This document shows, piece by piece, positions 27,015 to 35,747 of a DNA stretch of 64,000 bases. Each line of letters opens with the position of its first letter. Position 1 is the stretch's first letter. The stretch covers positions 124,001 through 188,000 of the forward strand of contig JBGAGO010000004.1 of assembly GCA_044226655.1 (NCBI GenBank). The letters are read 5' to 3'. Both the position numbers and the translations under genes were made by a program. The DNA comes from JBEVOS01 sp044226655 (GTDB lineage Bacteria > Pseudomonadota > Alphaproteobacteria > Caulobacterales > Aquidulcibacteraceae). The notes under the pieces were generated by a model. That model was given only the letters and a program-made list of their open reading frames with translations. It was not told the DNA's origin and did no database searches.

Positions 27015-27227
27015 TTACGGAGCCGGGGTGGCGCCGGTGGACGGCGCGGTCGCGGCGTCAGCCGGGGTCACGGCATCCAACGGGGGAGCCGCTTCCGTCG
27101 TCGACGACGGTTCAGCCGCAGTCGTTTCCGCGGGTTCCGTGACGGCCGTGGTTTGGCCGCACGAAGCAACGCCGAACGCGAGAATGGCCGCAACGCCAGC
27201 CGCGAGGCCCAACTTGATCTTGGTCAT
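27015..27227 (-). CDS. Small Thr/Ala/Pro-rich lipoprotein
   Basis: 70 residues. A lipoprotein signal peptide ends in the lipobox VASCG (Cys23). The mature part is low complexity, Thr/Ala/Glu/Pro-rich and without a globular domain (TTAVTEPAETTAAEPSSTTE). It is probably lipid-anchored in the envelope and extended. It has its own terminator, so likely monocistronic and possibly abundant. A perfect palindrome lies between its ribosome-binding site and start. No family recognised. Confidence 0.75.
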   Translation of the reverse strand: MTKIKLGLAAGVAAILAFGVASCGQTTAVTEPAETTAAEPSSTTEAAPPLDAVTPADAATAPSTGATPAP

Positions 27228-27228
27228 A

Positions 27229-27238
27229 GGTATATACC
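27229..27238 (-). promoter_or_regulatory. Palindrome between ribosome-binding site and start of the small lipoprotein gene
   Basis: GGTATATACC is a perfect 10-base dyad in the nine or so bases separating GAGGGG from the ATG. A protein operator, or simply an AT-rich spacer that keeps the start single-stranded, are both possible. Confidence 0.3.
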
Positions 27239-27373
27239 CCTCGTCCCAGCGTCACAGGAGCGACGCATGGCGCCACTTAGAACGGGATAAACCATGATGG
27301 CAAGCACCCGCTCACAGCGGGGGGAATGCAAAAATGCATAGGCTGAGGCGGGAATCCGGAAAACCGACGGTTG

Positions 27374-28240
27374 TCAGGCCTCGACGGCGGTCGTCAGGGC
27401 TTCTTCGAGCTGATTGAAGGTCGGCTGCATGGTCGAAGGCACCGAGCCGCGGCCGATTTCCACCGAAACCTGGGCCGCATTGCCGTTCAGATGCGCCACC
27501 AGGACGTCCCGGATGATCTTATAGAATTGGGAATCCTGCTCGACGATGCCGGACAGGCGCTGGGCCATCGGGCCGACCAGGCCATAGGCCAGGAAGACGC
27601 CCAGGAAGGTGCCGACCAGCGCCTTGCCGATCATCAGGCCCAGAACCTCCGGCGGCTCGTTGATGGCGCCCATGGTTTTGACGATGCCGAGCACCGCCGC
27701 GACGATGCCGAGCGCGGGCAGGCCATCGGCCATGTTCTGCAGGGCGGTGGGCGCGGCCATGTGCTCGTGATGGTGCTTTTCGAGCTGCTTCTCCATCGCG
27801 TCTTCGACCTGATGCGCATCGTCCAAATTCATGGTCATCATGCGCAAGGTGTCGCAGATGAAATGGACCACGAAATGGTCCTTCATCAGCTTCGGATATT
27901 TCTGGAAGATCGCGCTTTCTTCGGGCCGTTCGATATGCGCTTCGAGCGCCACGACGCCCTTGGTCTTCATCAGCTTGGTGAGCTGGAAGAGCAGCGCGAG
28001 CAAATCCTGATAGTCTTGCTTCTTCCATTTGGGGCCGGAGATGATCTGGCCGAGCCCGCCGCCGATGCCCTTGAGCACGCCGATGTCCTGGCCGATCACC
28101 AGCGCAGCGCAGGCCGAGCCGAAGATCATCAGGAATTCCATCGGCGCGGCTTCGGCGATGACTTCAAAGCTGCCGCCTTCGAGGATGAACACCCCGAAAA
28201 CCATGGCGAACACCATGACGATGCCAATGATCGGAAACAT
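27374..28240 (-). CDS. motA: Flagellar motor stator protein MotA
   Basis: 288 residues with four transmembrane helices (about 3-20, 32-52, 170-192, 202-225) and a large cytoplasmic loop between helices 2 and 3 that engages FliG. The proton-channel region reads LPALGIVAAVLGIVKTMGAINEPPEVLGLMIGKALVGTFLGVFLAYG, with the conserved prolines. It powers flagellar rotation with MotB, which is not adjacent, as in Caulobacter where the genes are separate. A CtrA-like half site TTAACCAT lies upstream at 28393-28400 on this strand. Confidence 0.95.
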   Translation of the reverse strand: MFPIIGIVMVFAMVFGVFILEGGSFEVIAEAAPMEFLMIFGSACAALVIGQDIGVLKGIGGGLGQIISGPKWKKQDYQDLLALLFQLTKLMKTKGVVALEAHIERPEESAIFQKYPKLMKDHFVVHFICDTLRMMTMNLDDAHQVEDAMEKQLEKHHHEHMAAPTALQNMADGLPALGIVAAVLGIVKTMGAINEPPEVLGLMIGKALVGTFLGVFLAYGLVGPMAQRLSGIVEQDSQFYKIIRDVLVAHLNGNAAQVSVEIGRGSVPSTMQPTFNQLEEALTTAVEA

Positions 28241-28420
28241 CGAGCGGCCGAGCTTCTTCTAAGCGCGAATAGGAAGCCCGTTATGATGGCGCCGTACTTA
28301 ACGGCGCGTTGCCCTTAAAGCGCTGATTTCAGTTTTGATTTCGTGATCAAGGCTAAAAATCCGTTGCCGAGCCACGGCCAGGAAGGCAAGTATGGTTAAC
28401 GGGGAATGGAGGGAGCGAGA

Positions 28421-30052
28421 ATGGCGCGCACGAAAGCGCAGGCCGGCCGCATCGCGGTGGTCACGGTGCACGGCACGAACGATTCCGCGGAATCGCTCGA
28501 AGGCGCGAAATGGTATCAGCGCGGCTCGACCTTTTCCGACCGGCTGAAACAGCGTCTCGGCTCCTACGGCGTCGATGCGGAGATCATCCCCTATCTGTGG
28601 ACGGGCGCGAACAGCGCGCTGGCGCGCGAACGCGCCGCCATCCAGCTTGCGCGCGCTGTGCGCGTCCACGCGCAGGAGTTTGATGGCGTCCACGTCATCG
28701 GCCACAGCCATGGCGGCAATGTCGCCGATACCGCCGCGCGTGCGCTGAGCTGGCGCCGGCAAGGGCCGCTGGCGCGCTATTCGGGCGCGATCACGAGCGT
28801 CACCACCGTCGGCACGCCCTTCTTCAAGAGCGCCCTCTCGCGCGCGGAATCCTTCGGCGGCTGGGCGTTCCTGACCATCACGATCTTCAACATGCTGCTG
28901 ATCGTCGCCGCGGGCCTGTTCGCGATCATCGGCGGGGCGGCGCTTTTCACCTCGACACGCGAGGAATTGGGCAATGAAGGCGCGCTGTTCGCGGCGCTCT
29001 TCGTCGCCGTCACGATCAGCGCGGTGGTGATGGCGTTCGTGGCGCCGCTGGCTTTTTCCGGCGTCCGGCGCATTCTGCTGGCGCGCATGCGCCGCATGCC
29101 GGACGCCGAATTCTATTCCATCTGGCACAGCAATGACGAAGCGATCTCGTTCCTGCAGAAGGTCGAGACGCTGAAGATCGAGCCGTTCCCGCGCGGCTCG
29201 CTGCTGCGCGGCTCGCAAACCGCGGCGGTGCTGGCGGGCGTGCGGGCGGTGGTGTGGACAGCGATGGGCTCTCTCGCCGCGATCATCATCGGCTTTGTGG
29301 CCTATTCGATCACATCGGGCCTCGATCTGCGGCCGATCCCGGTGACGATCTGGACGGCGTTTCCGCTGTTCCTGCTGCTGATCTCGGCGATGGTCGCCGG
29401 CATCTACGCGTTCAATTCGCCCTACGCGCTGCGCTCGACCCTGGGCTGGACCATCACTATTTTGCTGCTCTGCATCGCAGCGGTGTGGGCCGATTGCATG
29501 CAGCGTTCGCTGTCGCAGAACCCTTCTTCGGAGGCGCTGATTTTCGTGGGCGTGGCGGCGTTCATGTTCGCGCTCGCCGGCGCGCCGGTTCTGTTCGGCA
29601 TCGCCTATCTGTTGTGGCGCGTGATCGGCGGCTTCGGCTTCGAATATGGCGCGCGCGAGCGCGTCAATGGCTGGATCAGCGGCGCGCTGCGCGGCATGGC
29701 CTTCGGGCGCGATGGCGACGAGGACATCGGCCATGTCTCGCCCGTCTCGCACTCCTATGGCGCACGCGCCGAAGTGCTTGGCGGCGATCTGGCCGATCGC
29801 ATGCAACAGGCCGCCAACGAAGCCGCCAACAAGCTGATCGACAAATATCGCTGGGCGCTCTTCACCATCGGCGATGAGACCAATGGCGCGCTCTCCCAGC
29901 TGGCCACCGATGCGATGACCTGGGACAGCCTGATCCACACCACCTATTTCGATCAGCCCGAGGTCGCGGATTTGATAGGCGACTACATCGCCGAACAATG
30001 CGGCGCGCGCCTGGCGCCGCCCCCGCCGGTCAGCGCCGCCGCGACAGCGTGA
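28421..30052 (+). CDS. Membrane-embedded alpha/beta hydrolase (lipase-like)
   Basis: 543 residues from the ATG at 28421, chosen because GGAGGGAG precedes it. The N-terminal part has a hydrolase start (IAVVTVHGTNDSAES) and nucleophile elbow GHSHGG with Ser96. About six hydrophobic helices follow (about 145-175, 190-220, 275-300, 308-332, 345-365, 375-395), then a soluble C-terminal region containing HVSPVSHSYGARAEVLGGDLAD. The triad His is not obvious from motif alone. It resembles a serine esterase built around membrane helices; lipid or quorum-type esters are possible substrates. Confidence 0.7.
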   Translation: MARTKAQAGRIAVVTVHGTNDSAESLEGAKWYQRGSTFSDRLKQRLGSYGVDAEIIPYLWTGANSALARERAAIQLARAVRVHAQEFDGVHVIGHSHGGNVADTAARALSWRRQGPLARYSGAITSVTTVGTPFFKSALSRAESFGGWAFLTITIFNMLLIVAAGLFAIIGGAALFTSTREELGNEGALFAALFVAVTISAVVMAFVAPLAFSGVRRILLARMRRMPDAEFYSIWHSNDEAISFLQKVETLKIEPFPRGSLLRGSQTAAVLAGVRAVVWTAMGSLAAIIIGFVAYSITSGLDLRPIPVTIWTAFPLFLLLISAMVAGIYAFNSPYALRSTLGWTITILLLCIAAVWADCMQRSLSQNPSSEALIFVGVAAFMFALAGAPVLFGIAYLLWRVIGGFGFEYGARERVNGWISGALRGMAFGRDGDEDIGHVSPVSHSYGARAEVLGGDLADRMQQAANEAANKLIDKYRWALFTIGDETNGALSQLATDAMTWDSLIHTTYFDQPEVADLIGDYIAEQCGARLAPPPPVSAAATA

Positions 30053-30737
30053 AGCCGACCATGTCATTGCCGGTCGAGCCTTCGCGCGTGTGAATGTCGT
30101 ATTCGCCGAGGAACACGGCCATCTGGAAGCCGCCGAGATCGCGACCGAATCCGATCTGATCGCCCATATCGACGCGGCCTTCCTGATATTGCATGCGCCG
30201 CGCATTGGAGGAATCGCGATCCATCGCCCAGGCGATGGCTTCATCGTTCGACGCCGCGAACAGGTACCAGCCCTGCACGCTTTCGACATTGCCGCTATAG
30301 CGCATCACCAGCCGTGAGAACCGATCGCGCGCCTGGCCGGGCTCAGCATCCGACGAGCGGAACGGCGCGCCGGTGAATTCGAACGTCAGCGGCGCGCCCG
30401 AGGCGCTCGCCGCGAACCGCACCTCATAATTCGACGGCCCGCCCAGCGGCTCGACGATCGGACGATCGCGCCGCGCGCTCAGCCACAGCGGCGAGGCCGC
30501 GAATTGGCGCGCGCTGAGTTCGATCGGGATAGCGATGAGGACCGGAAAATTCTCCGCCTGCAGCAGTGGGCAATCAAGCGCGGCCGCGGCCGAGCGATCG
30601 GCTTGCGCGCAGCGGGCGTCGGCGACGGGCGCGGCGCTCTGGGCAAAGGCGGGGCTCGCCAGCCCCAGCAGCACGGCTGCCGCCGCGCCGGCGAGGCGCA
30701 GAAACCATGCGCAGCTGACGCCCTGCTCGGTCCGCAC
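30030..30737 (-). CDS. Secreted protein of unknown function
   Basis: 235 residues from a GTG at 30737, chosen because GGGAG lies seven bases upstream and the next residues form a signal peptide (SCAWFLRLAGAAAAVLLGLA, cleaved near AFAQ). Two cysteines follow early in the mature chain (ARCAQADRSAAAALDCPLL), a possible disulfide. The rest is beta-rich with no known motif. The C-terminus overlaps the end of the convergent membrane hydrolase gene by 23 bases. Its promoter lies in the 211-base divergent gap shared with the acylase gene. Confidence 0.7.
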   Translation of the reverse strand: MRTEQGVSCAWFLRLAGAAAAVLLGLASPAFAQSAAPVADARCAQADRSAAAALDCPLLQAENFPVLIAIPIELSARQFAASPLWLSARRDRPIVEPLGGPSNYEVRFAASASGAPLTFEFTGAPFRSSDAEPGQARDRFSRLVMRYSGNVESVQGWYLFAASNDEAIAWAMDRDSSNARRMQYQEGRVDMGDQIGFGRDLGGFQMAVFLGEYDIHTREGSTGNDMVGFTLSRRR

Positions 30738-30948
30738 GTCAAACTCCCATCCAGCGTCTGCGCGCCGGCTTTGGTTCCGATGATGACCCAATCGCCCGGC
30801 GGCGCAATCGTTCCCGTTAATCCGCATCGGCCGCGAATTCCTTAACCTTGAACCAGGCCTCCATGAGAAAATGGCGCCACGACAAGGGTTTGCGCGCGCG
30901 GCGCCCGCTTCTAAGCTCGCCCGACACAAAAACATGATTGGGGGAAAC

Positions 30949-33333
30949 GTGAGATTGGTTCGCTGGATCGGCGCTCTCGCCGCCTGGGTGGCGCTCACGG
31001 CGGGCGCCTGGGCCGAGCCGCCGCCGGGCGCGCGCATAGAAACCCGCGGCGTTCGCGGCCTCGCCCAGCCCGCGCAGATCCTCGTCGATCAATGGGGCGT
31101 CGCGCATATCTACGCGGCCAGCCAGCGCGACGCGTTTTTCCTGCAGGGCTATAACGCGGCGCGCGACCGGCTCTGGCAGATCGATCTGTGGCGCAAGCGC
31201 GGGCTCGGCCGCTTGGCCGAGAGCTTCGGGCCGGCCTATGTCGCGCAGGACCGCGCCGCGCGCCTCTTCCTCTATCGCGGCGACATGGCGCGCGAATGGG
31301 CGGCCTATGGCCCGCATGCGCAGGAACGCGCGCAGGCCTTCGCCGATGGCGTCAACGCCTTCGTCGACGAAGTGCGCGCCGGCGCGCGGCCGCTGCCCGT
31401 CGAATTCACGCTCACCCATTCCCTGCCCGAACGCTGGCGCGCCGAAGACATCGTGCGCATCCGCAGCCACGCGCTGACGCGCAATGTGAGTTCGGAGGTC
31501 GAGCGCGCGCGCGTGGCCTGCGCCTCGGGCCTTGAAGCGGATCGGCTGCGGCGCTTTCTGGAGCCGGCCTGGACGCCCACGATCCCGGACGGCCTCGATC
31601 CCTGCGCGGTACCAGCCGATGTGCTGGCCGATTACGATCTGGCGACGCGCGATGTGTCGTTCGATCCATTGGCGCAGCGCGCCGACAATGCGGATGCGAC
31701 GCTGCGGCTCGCGGCGCTGCGCGACCGCGCGCTGAACGAGGGCTCGAACAATTGGGTGATTTCCCCGGCGCGCAGCGCAACCGGGCGCCCGATCCTGGCG
31801 AACGATCCGCACCGCACTTTGGGCGCGCCTTCGCTGCGCTACATCGTGCATCTCAACGCGCCGGGCCTCGACGTGATCGGCGCCGGCGAGCCGGCGCTTC
31901 CGGGCGTTTCGATCGGGCACAACCCGACGATCGCCTTCGGCCTCACCATCTTCTCGATCGATCAGGAAGATCTCTACGTCTACGAACTCAACCCCGAAAA
32001 CCCGCTGCAATACCGCTATCAAGGCGGCTGGGAAAACATGCGGCGCGTGCGCGAGACCATTCGCGTGCAGGGCGGGCGCGCGCAAACGGTCGATCTCCTG
32101 TTCACACGCCACGGCCCCGTGCTGAAGGTCGATGCGGAGCATCATCGCGCCTTCGCGATGCGCACGGTGTGGAGCGAGCCGGGCACGTCGGCCTATTTCG
32201 GCTCGATCGAATATATGGACGCGCCCGATTGGCCGAGCTTCCGCACGGCCATGGCGCATTATGGCGCGCCGTCCGAGAACATGATCTTCGCGAGCACGTC
32301 CGGCGATATCGGCTGGATCGGCGCGGGCCGCGCGCCGCGGCGGCGCAATTGGGACGGCCTGATGCCCGCGCCCGGCGATGGCCGCTATGAATGGGACGGC
32401 TTCCTCTCCGGCGACGAGCTGCCGAGCCTCTACAATCCGCCGCAAGGCTGGTTCGCCAGCGCCAACGAAATGAACCTGCCGGACGGCTATCCGATCAATG
32501 AGCGCCGCCTCGGCTTTGAATGGAGCAATCCGACGCGCGCGCTGCGCATCAAGGCCGTGCTGGGCGCCAATGCGCATGTGTCGATCACGGATTCGATGGC
32601 GCTGCAGATGGACGCCTATTCGACCGATGCGTGCCGCATGAAGGCGCTGCTGCCCGCGCGCGCGGCTGATCCTGAAACACAGCGCGCGCTGGCGATGCTG
32701 CGCGGCTGGGATTGCGTGGAGAGTGTCGGCAGCGGGCCGGCGGCGCTCTACGAGGTGTGGGCCGCGCGGCATTTGGGGCGCACGCTGGTGGCGCGCGTCA
32801 CGCCTGAACCGGCGCGCGCCATCGTCGGCTCCGGCGCCGCGCAAGCGGTGATCGAATATCTCGAACATGCCGATCCGACTCTGCGCGCGGACGTCATCAC
32901 GCAGAGCCTTGCGGCGGCGTTCGCGGAGACCAAACGCCTGCTCGGCCCCGATCCCGCCGCCTGGCGCTGGGGCGATCTGCACCGCGCATTGTTCACCCCG
33001 GCGATCGCGCGCCTGGCGCCGCCCGCGCTCGCCGATCAGATGCGCATCGGCCCGCTGCAAGTGCGCGGCTCAAGCTCGACGCCCGCAGCGGCGAGCCCGC
33101 GCGCGTCCGATTTCGCGGCCAGCGCGGGCGCGTCCTTCCGCATGGTGCTCGATGTCGGCGATTGGGATCAGAGCGTCGCCGTGAACACGCCCGGCCAATC
33201 GGGCGATCCAATGAGCGCGCATTATCGCGATCTCTTCCCGCTCTGGGCCTCGGGCGATTATTTCCCGCTGCTCTATTCGCGCGGCGCCATCGAGCGCGCT
33301 GCGCGCGATGTGATCGTGCTCACGCCGCGCTAG
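30949..33333 (+). CDS. Penicillin acylase-family Ntn hydrolase
   Basis: About 794 residues. The GTG at 30949 is preceded by GGGGGA at six bases; an ATG at 30934 is the alternative. Both give a signal peptide (RWIGALAAWVALTAGAWAEP). The precursor has an alpha chain, a spacer and a beta chain beginning at the autocatalytic Ser266 in the GSNNWVISPARSATGRPILANDPH block, the canonical nucleophile motif. The enzyme matures by self-cleavage and hydrolyses amide bonds; N-acyl-homoserine lactones or beta-lactam side chains are possible substrates. Ends sharing CTAG with the convergent transglycosylase gene. Confidence 0.92.
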   Translation: MRLVRWIGALAAWVALTAGAWAEPPPGARIETRGVRGLAQPAQILVDQWGVAHIYAASQRDAFFLQGYNAARDRLWQIDLWRKRGLGRLAESFGPAYVAQDRAARLFLYRGDMAREWAAYGPHAQERAQAFADGVNAFVDEVRAGARPLPVEFTLTHSLPERWRAEDIVRIRSHALTRNVSSEVERARVACASGLEADRLRRFLEPAWTPTIPDGLDPCAVPADVLADYDLATRDVSFDPLAQRADNADATLRLAALRDRALNEGSNNWVISPARSATGRPILANDPHRTLGAPSLRYIVHLNAPGLDVIGAGEPALPGVSIGHNPTIAFGLTIFSIDQEDLYVYELNPENPLQYRYQGGWENMRRVRETIRVQGGRAQTVDLLFTRHGPVLKVDAEHHRAFAMRTVWSEPGTSAYFGSIEYMDAPDWPSFRTAMAHYGAPSENMIFASTSGDIGWIGAGRAPRRRNWDGLMPAPGDGRYEWDGFLSGDELPSLYNPPQGWFASANEMNLPDGYPINERRLGFEWSNPTRALRIKAVLGANAHVSITDSMALQMDAYSTDACRMKALLPARAADPETQRALAMLRGWDCVESVGSGPAALYEVWAARHLGRTLVARVTPEPARAIVGSGAAQAVIEYLEHADPTLRADVITQSLAAAFAETKRLLGPDPAAWRWGDLHRALFTPAIARLAPPALADQMRIGPLQVRGSSSTPAAASPRASDFAASAGASFRMVLDVGDWDQSVAVNTPGQSGDPMSAHYRDLFPLWASGDYFPLLYSRGAIERAARDVIVLTPR

Positions 33334-34856
33334 CGCGCCGCGCGGCGGGCGGCTTCGAGCACGCGCGTGGTGGCGCGGCCGGTGACGGTGAGGTGCTGAT
33401 CGCGTTCGAAGGCGCGGATGGCGTCGCGCGTGCGCTCCCCAATGCGGCCATCGGCGCTGCCCGGCGAATAGCCGAGCCGCGCCAGCAGGCGCTGCAGATT
33501 GCGCACGCCAGCGCGATCGAGCGGCCGCGCGGCGGGCAAGGGCCGCGCCGCTTCCGGCGGCTCAGCGACATCGACGCCCGCGCGCACGCGCACGGCGCGG
33601 AGCAAAGCCGCCGTCGGGTAGCCGTCGGGCCTCAACCCCTGCGCGGTTTGGAACGCGGCGACGGCGCGGCGCGTATTCGAGCCGAATTGCCCATCGGCGA
33701 GGCCCGGCTGATAGCCGAGGCTGGTGAGCAGAATCTGCAATTGCAGCATCTCATCGCGGTTGAGCGTGCCCAGCCCTTGCGGCCAGGGCGTGACGAGGCC
33801 GGCCCTGCCCTCATAGCCGCGCGCCAAGAGGCCGATGGAAAGCGCGTAACGGTCCGATGCATTGTAGCGGCGGATCACCGCGAAATTCGGATGCAGCAGA
33901 AGCGCGGGCCCCGTCGCGCCCGCCGGCAGGAAGAGCTGCGATTGCATGGCGCGGTCCGCTTCGGTCCAGGCTGAACCGTCGATGCGGCGGAGGCCCAGCT
34001 GATCCCATTGCGCGATGGTGCGCGTCGTCCCGTCCGCGAGCGACACATCGAAGCCATCCGGCAGGCGCACCTCATCGAACACGGGCTCGTTGGCGTGCCA
34101 GCCACGTTGCTGGAGATAGTGCGCGATCGAGGCCGCGACGTCGCCGCGATTGGTCCAGATATCGCGCCGGCCATCGCCGTCCCAATCGACGGCGAGCGAG
34201 AGATAGGCGTCGGGCATGAATTGCGGCTGGCCCAGCGCGCCGGCCCAGGACGATTTCAATTCGCTGGCGCTGGCATAGCCGCGCTCGACCATTTCGAGCA
34301 GCGCCAGCAGATAGCGCTCGAACGCCTCGCGGCGGCGGCCTTCGAAGGCGAGCGTGGCGAGCGAACGGGCCGCGTCATGCGGCAAGGGCGCCGTGCCGTA
34401 ATTGCTCTCCAAGCCCCAAATGCCGAGCACGATATCGGGATCGACGCCGTAGCGCTGGCCGATATCGGTGAGGGTCTGGCCCATTTCGGCCTTCACCTGG
34501 CGGCCGGCGTCGATGCGCTGCTGGCTGACCCTTGTGGTCACATAATCCCAAACCGGGCTGACGAATTCCGGCTGGCGGCCATCCAGATCGATAACGCGGG
34601 GATCGGGCGTGAGGCCCGTCAGCACTGTCGCCAGCACCGCGCGGTTGCGGCCCTGGGCCAGCGCCCGGCGGGCGAAATCGGCGCGCCAGGCGTCGAAATC
34701 GGCATTGCCCGAGGTTTCAAAGCTCGGGACCTCAACCGCCGTGACGGCGGGAGCCGGCGCCGGCGCTTGGGCGCTGGTCGGCCCGCAGGCGACGCAAATC
34801 ACCGCCAGAGCCGCCGCCGTGACCACGGCTGCCTTCAAGATCACCCTCATTTTCAT
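33330..34856 (-). CDS. Lytic murein transglycosylase (MltB/SLT3 type) with two peptidoglycan-binding domains
   Basis: 508 residues from the ATG at 34856 (MKMRVILKAAVV); a second ATG two codons on is equally possible. A hydrophobic export signal is followed by the MltB-like catalytic domain with Glu150 in GIWGLESNYG, then SWAGALGQPQFMPDAY and DIWTNRGDVAASIAHYL. Two PG_binding_1 repeats end the protein (LQILLTSLGYQPGLADGQFG and LQRLLARLGYSPGSADGRIG). It cleaves glycan strands to 1,6-anhydro products during wall remodelling. A membrane lipid anchor is uncertain because the CVAC motif is a poor lipobox. Confidence 0.93.
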   Translation of the reverse strand: MKMRVILKAAVVTAAALAVICVACGPTSAQAPAPAPAVTAVEVPSFETSGNADFDAWRADFARRALAQGRNRAVLATVLTGLTPDPRVIDLDGRQPEFVSPVWDYVTTRVSQQRIDAGRQVKAEMGQTLTDIGQRYGVDPDIVLGIWGLESNYGTAPLPHDAARSLATLAFEGRRREAFERYLLALLEMVERGYASASELKSSWAGALGQPQFMPDAYLSLAVDWDGDGRRDIWTNRGDVAASIAHYLQQRGWHANEPVFDEVRLPDGFDVSLADGTTRTIAQWDQLGLRRIDGSAWTEADRAMQSQLFLPAGATGPALLLHPNFAVIRRYNASDRYALSIGLLARGYEGRAGLVTPWPQGLGTLNRDEMLQLQILLTSLGYQPGLADGQFGSNTRRAVAAFQTAQGLRPDGYPTAALLRAVRVRAGVDVAEPPEAARPLPAARPLDRAGVRNLQRLLARLGYSPGSADGRIGERTRDAIRAFERDQHLTVTGRATTRVLEAARRAAR

Positions 34857-34984
34857 GGCTCTAGACGTTAATGACCGGGCCTTAAGAGGCAATTGCGGCG
34901 CCGCGACGGCCTGGGTCACGCCTGATTGACTTCCGACGGTCCCTCCCTTATCCCCCGCGCTTCAAATTTCCCGGACGCCGGACC

Positions 34985-35110
34985 ATGAAGATCAAGAGCT
35001 CCCTCAAATCGCTGAAAGCGCGCCATCGCGCGTGCCGGGTCGTGCGGCGCAAGGGCCGGGTCTACGTGATCAACAAGGTCGATCCGCGCTACAAGGCCAA
35101 GCAAGGCTGA
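34985..35110 (+). CDS. rpmJ: 50S ribosomal protein L36 (zinc-free form)
   Basis: 41 residues, MKIKSSLKSLKARHRACRVV then RRKGRVYVINKVDPRYKAKQG, the alphaproteobacterial bL36 pattern. Only one cysteine is present (Cys17) in place of the CxxC...C..H zinc knuckle, so this is the cysteine-poor form that does not need zinc. It starts at ATG 34985. A HAD hydrolase gene begins three bases after its stop and is probably co-translated. Confidence 0.95.
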   Translation: MKIKSSLKSLKARHRACRVVRRKGRVYVINKVDPRYKAKQG

Positions 35111-35112
35111 CC

Positions 35113-35721
35113 TTGGCCGCGCGCGCCGTACTCTTCGATTACGGCAATGTGTTCGTCCGCTGGTCGCCGCGGACCCTTTACGCCAAGCTGATCCCCGATC
35201 CGGACGAGCTTGATCGCTTCCTCACTGAAATCTGCCCGCTCAGCTGGAACGACGCCCATGACGGCGGCGCGCTGATGGCCGACACCCTGCCCGCGCGCGC
35301 CGCGCTCTATCCCGAATACGCCGAGCTCATCCACGCCTGGGGCGCCCGCTATGGCGAGATGATCAGCGGCGAGATCGAGGGCTCGATCGCCGTGCTCGAC
35401 GATCTGGCCGCGGCGGGCGCGCCGCTCGCGCTCCTCACCAATATGCCGGCCGATCAGCAGGAGGCCTGCTTCGCGCCGTTCAGCCGGCTGCATCTGTTCG
35501 AGGCCGTGATCGTCTCCGGCCCGCTCAAGATGAAGAAGCCCGACGCGCGCATCTATGCGCACGCCCTGGCCCGGATGGGGCGGACGGCCGAGGACGTGCT
35601 GTTCGTTGACGATTCGCAACGCAATATCGACGGCGCGGCCGCTTGCGGCTTGCGCACCCACCTTTTCACCAGCCCTGAAAACCTGCGCGCGGCGCTCGTC
35701 GGGGAAGGACTTCTGGGCTAA
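35113..35721 (+). CDS. HAD-superfamily hydrolase (subfamily IA, YihX-like)
   Basis: 202 residues using a TTG start at 35113 (AARAVLFDYGNVFVRWSP), with AAGG seven bases upstream inside the end of rpmJ. Motif I is FDYGNV, motif II ALLTNMP, motif III the Lys of KMKKPDARIY, and motif IV VLFVDDSQRN. A small helical cap lies between motifs I and II. It probably dephosphorylates a sugar phosphate or other small phosphomonoester; the second Asp of the phosphatase DxD is replaced by Gly, as in some YihX-type members, so activity needs testing. Confidence 0.85.
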   Translation: MAARAVLFDYGNVFVRWSPRTLYAKLIPDPDELDRFLTEICPLSWNDAHDGGALMADTLPARAALYPEYAELIHAWGARYGEMISGEIEGSIAVLDDLAAAGAPLALLTNMPADQQEACFAPFSRLHLFEAVIVSGPLKMKKPDARIYAHALARMGRTAEDVLFVDDSQRNIDGAAACGLRTHLFTSPENLRAALVGEGLLG

Positions 35722-35747
35722 AGTTCCCGCGCTTTGGGACGAATCCA

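Noticed and set aside
28298..30289. 663-codon minus-strand ORF
   Set aside because: Antisense to the membrane hydrolase gene, Arg/Asp/His-rich, no recognisable motif or start signal.
30817..33060. 747-codon minus-strand ORF
   Set aside because: Antisense to the penicillin-acylase gene; shadow composition.
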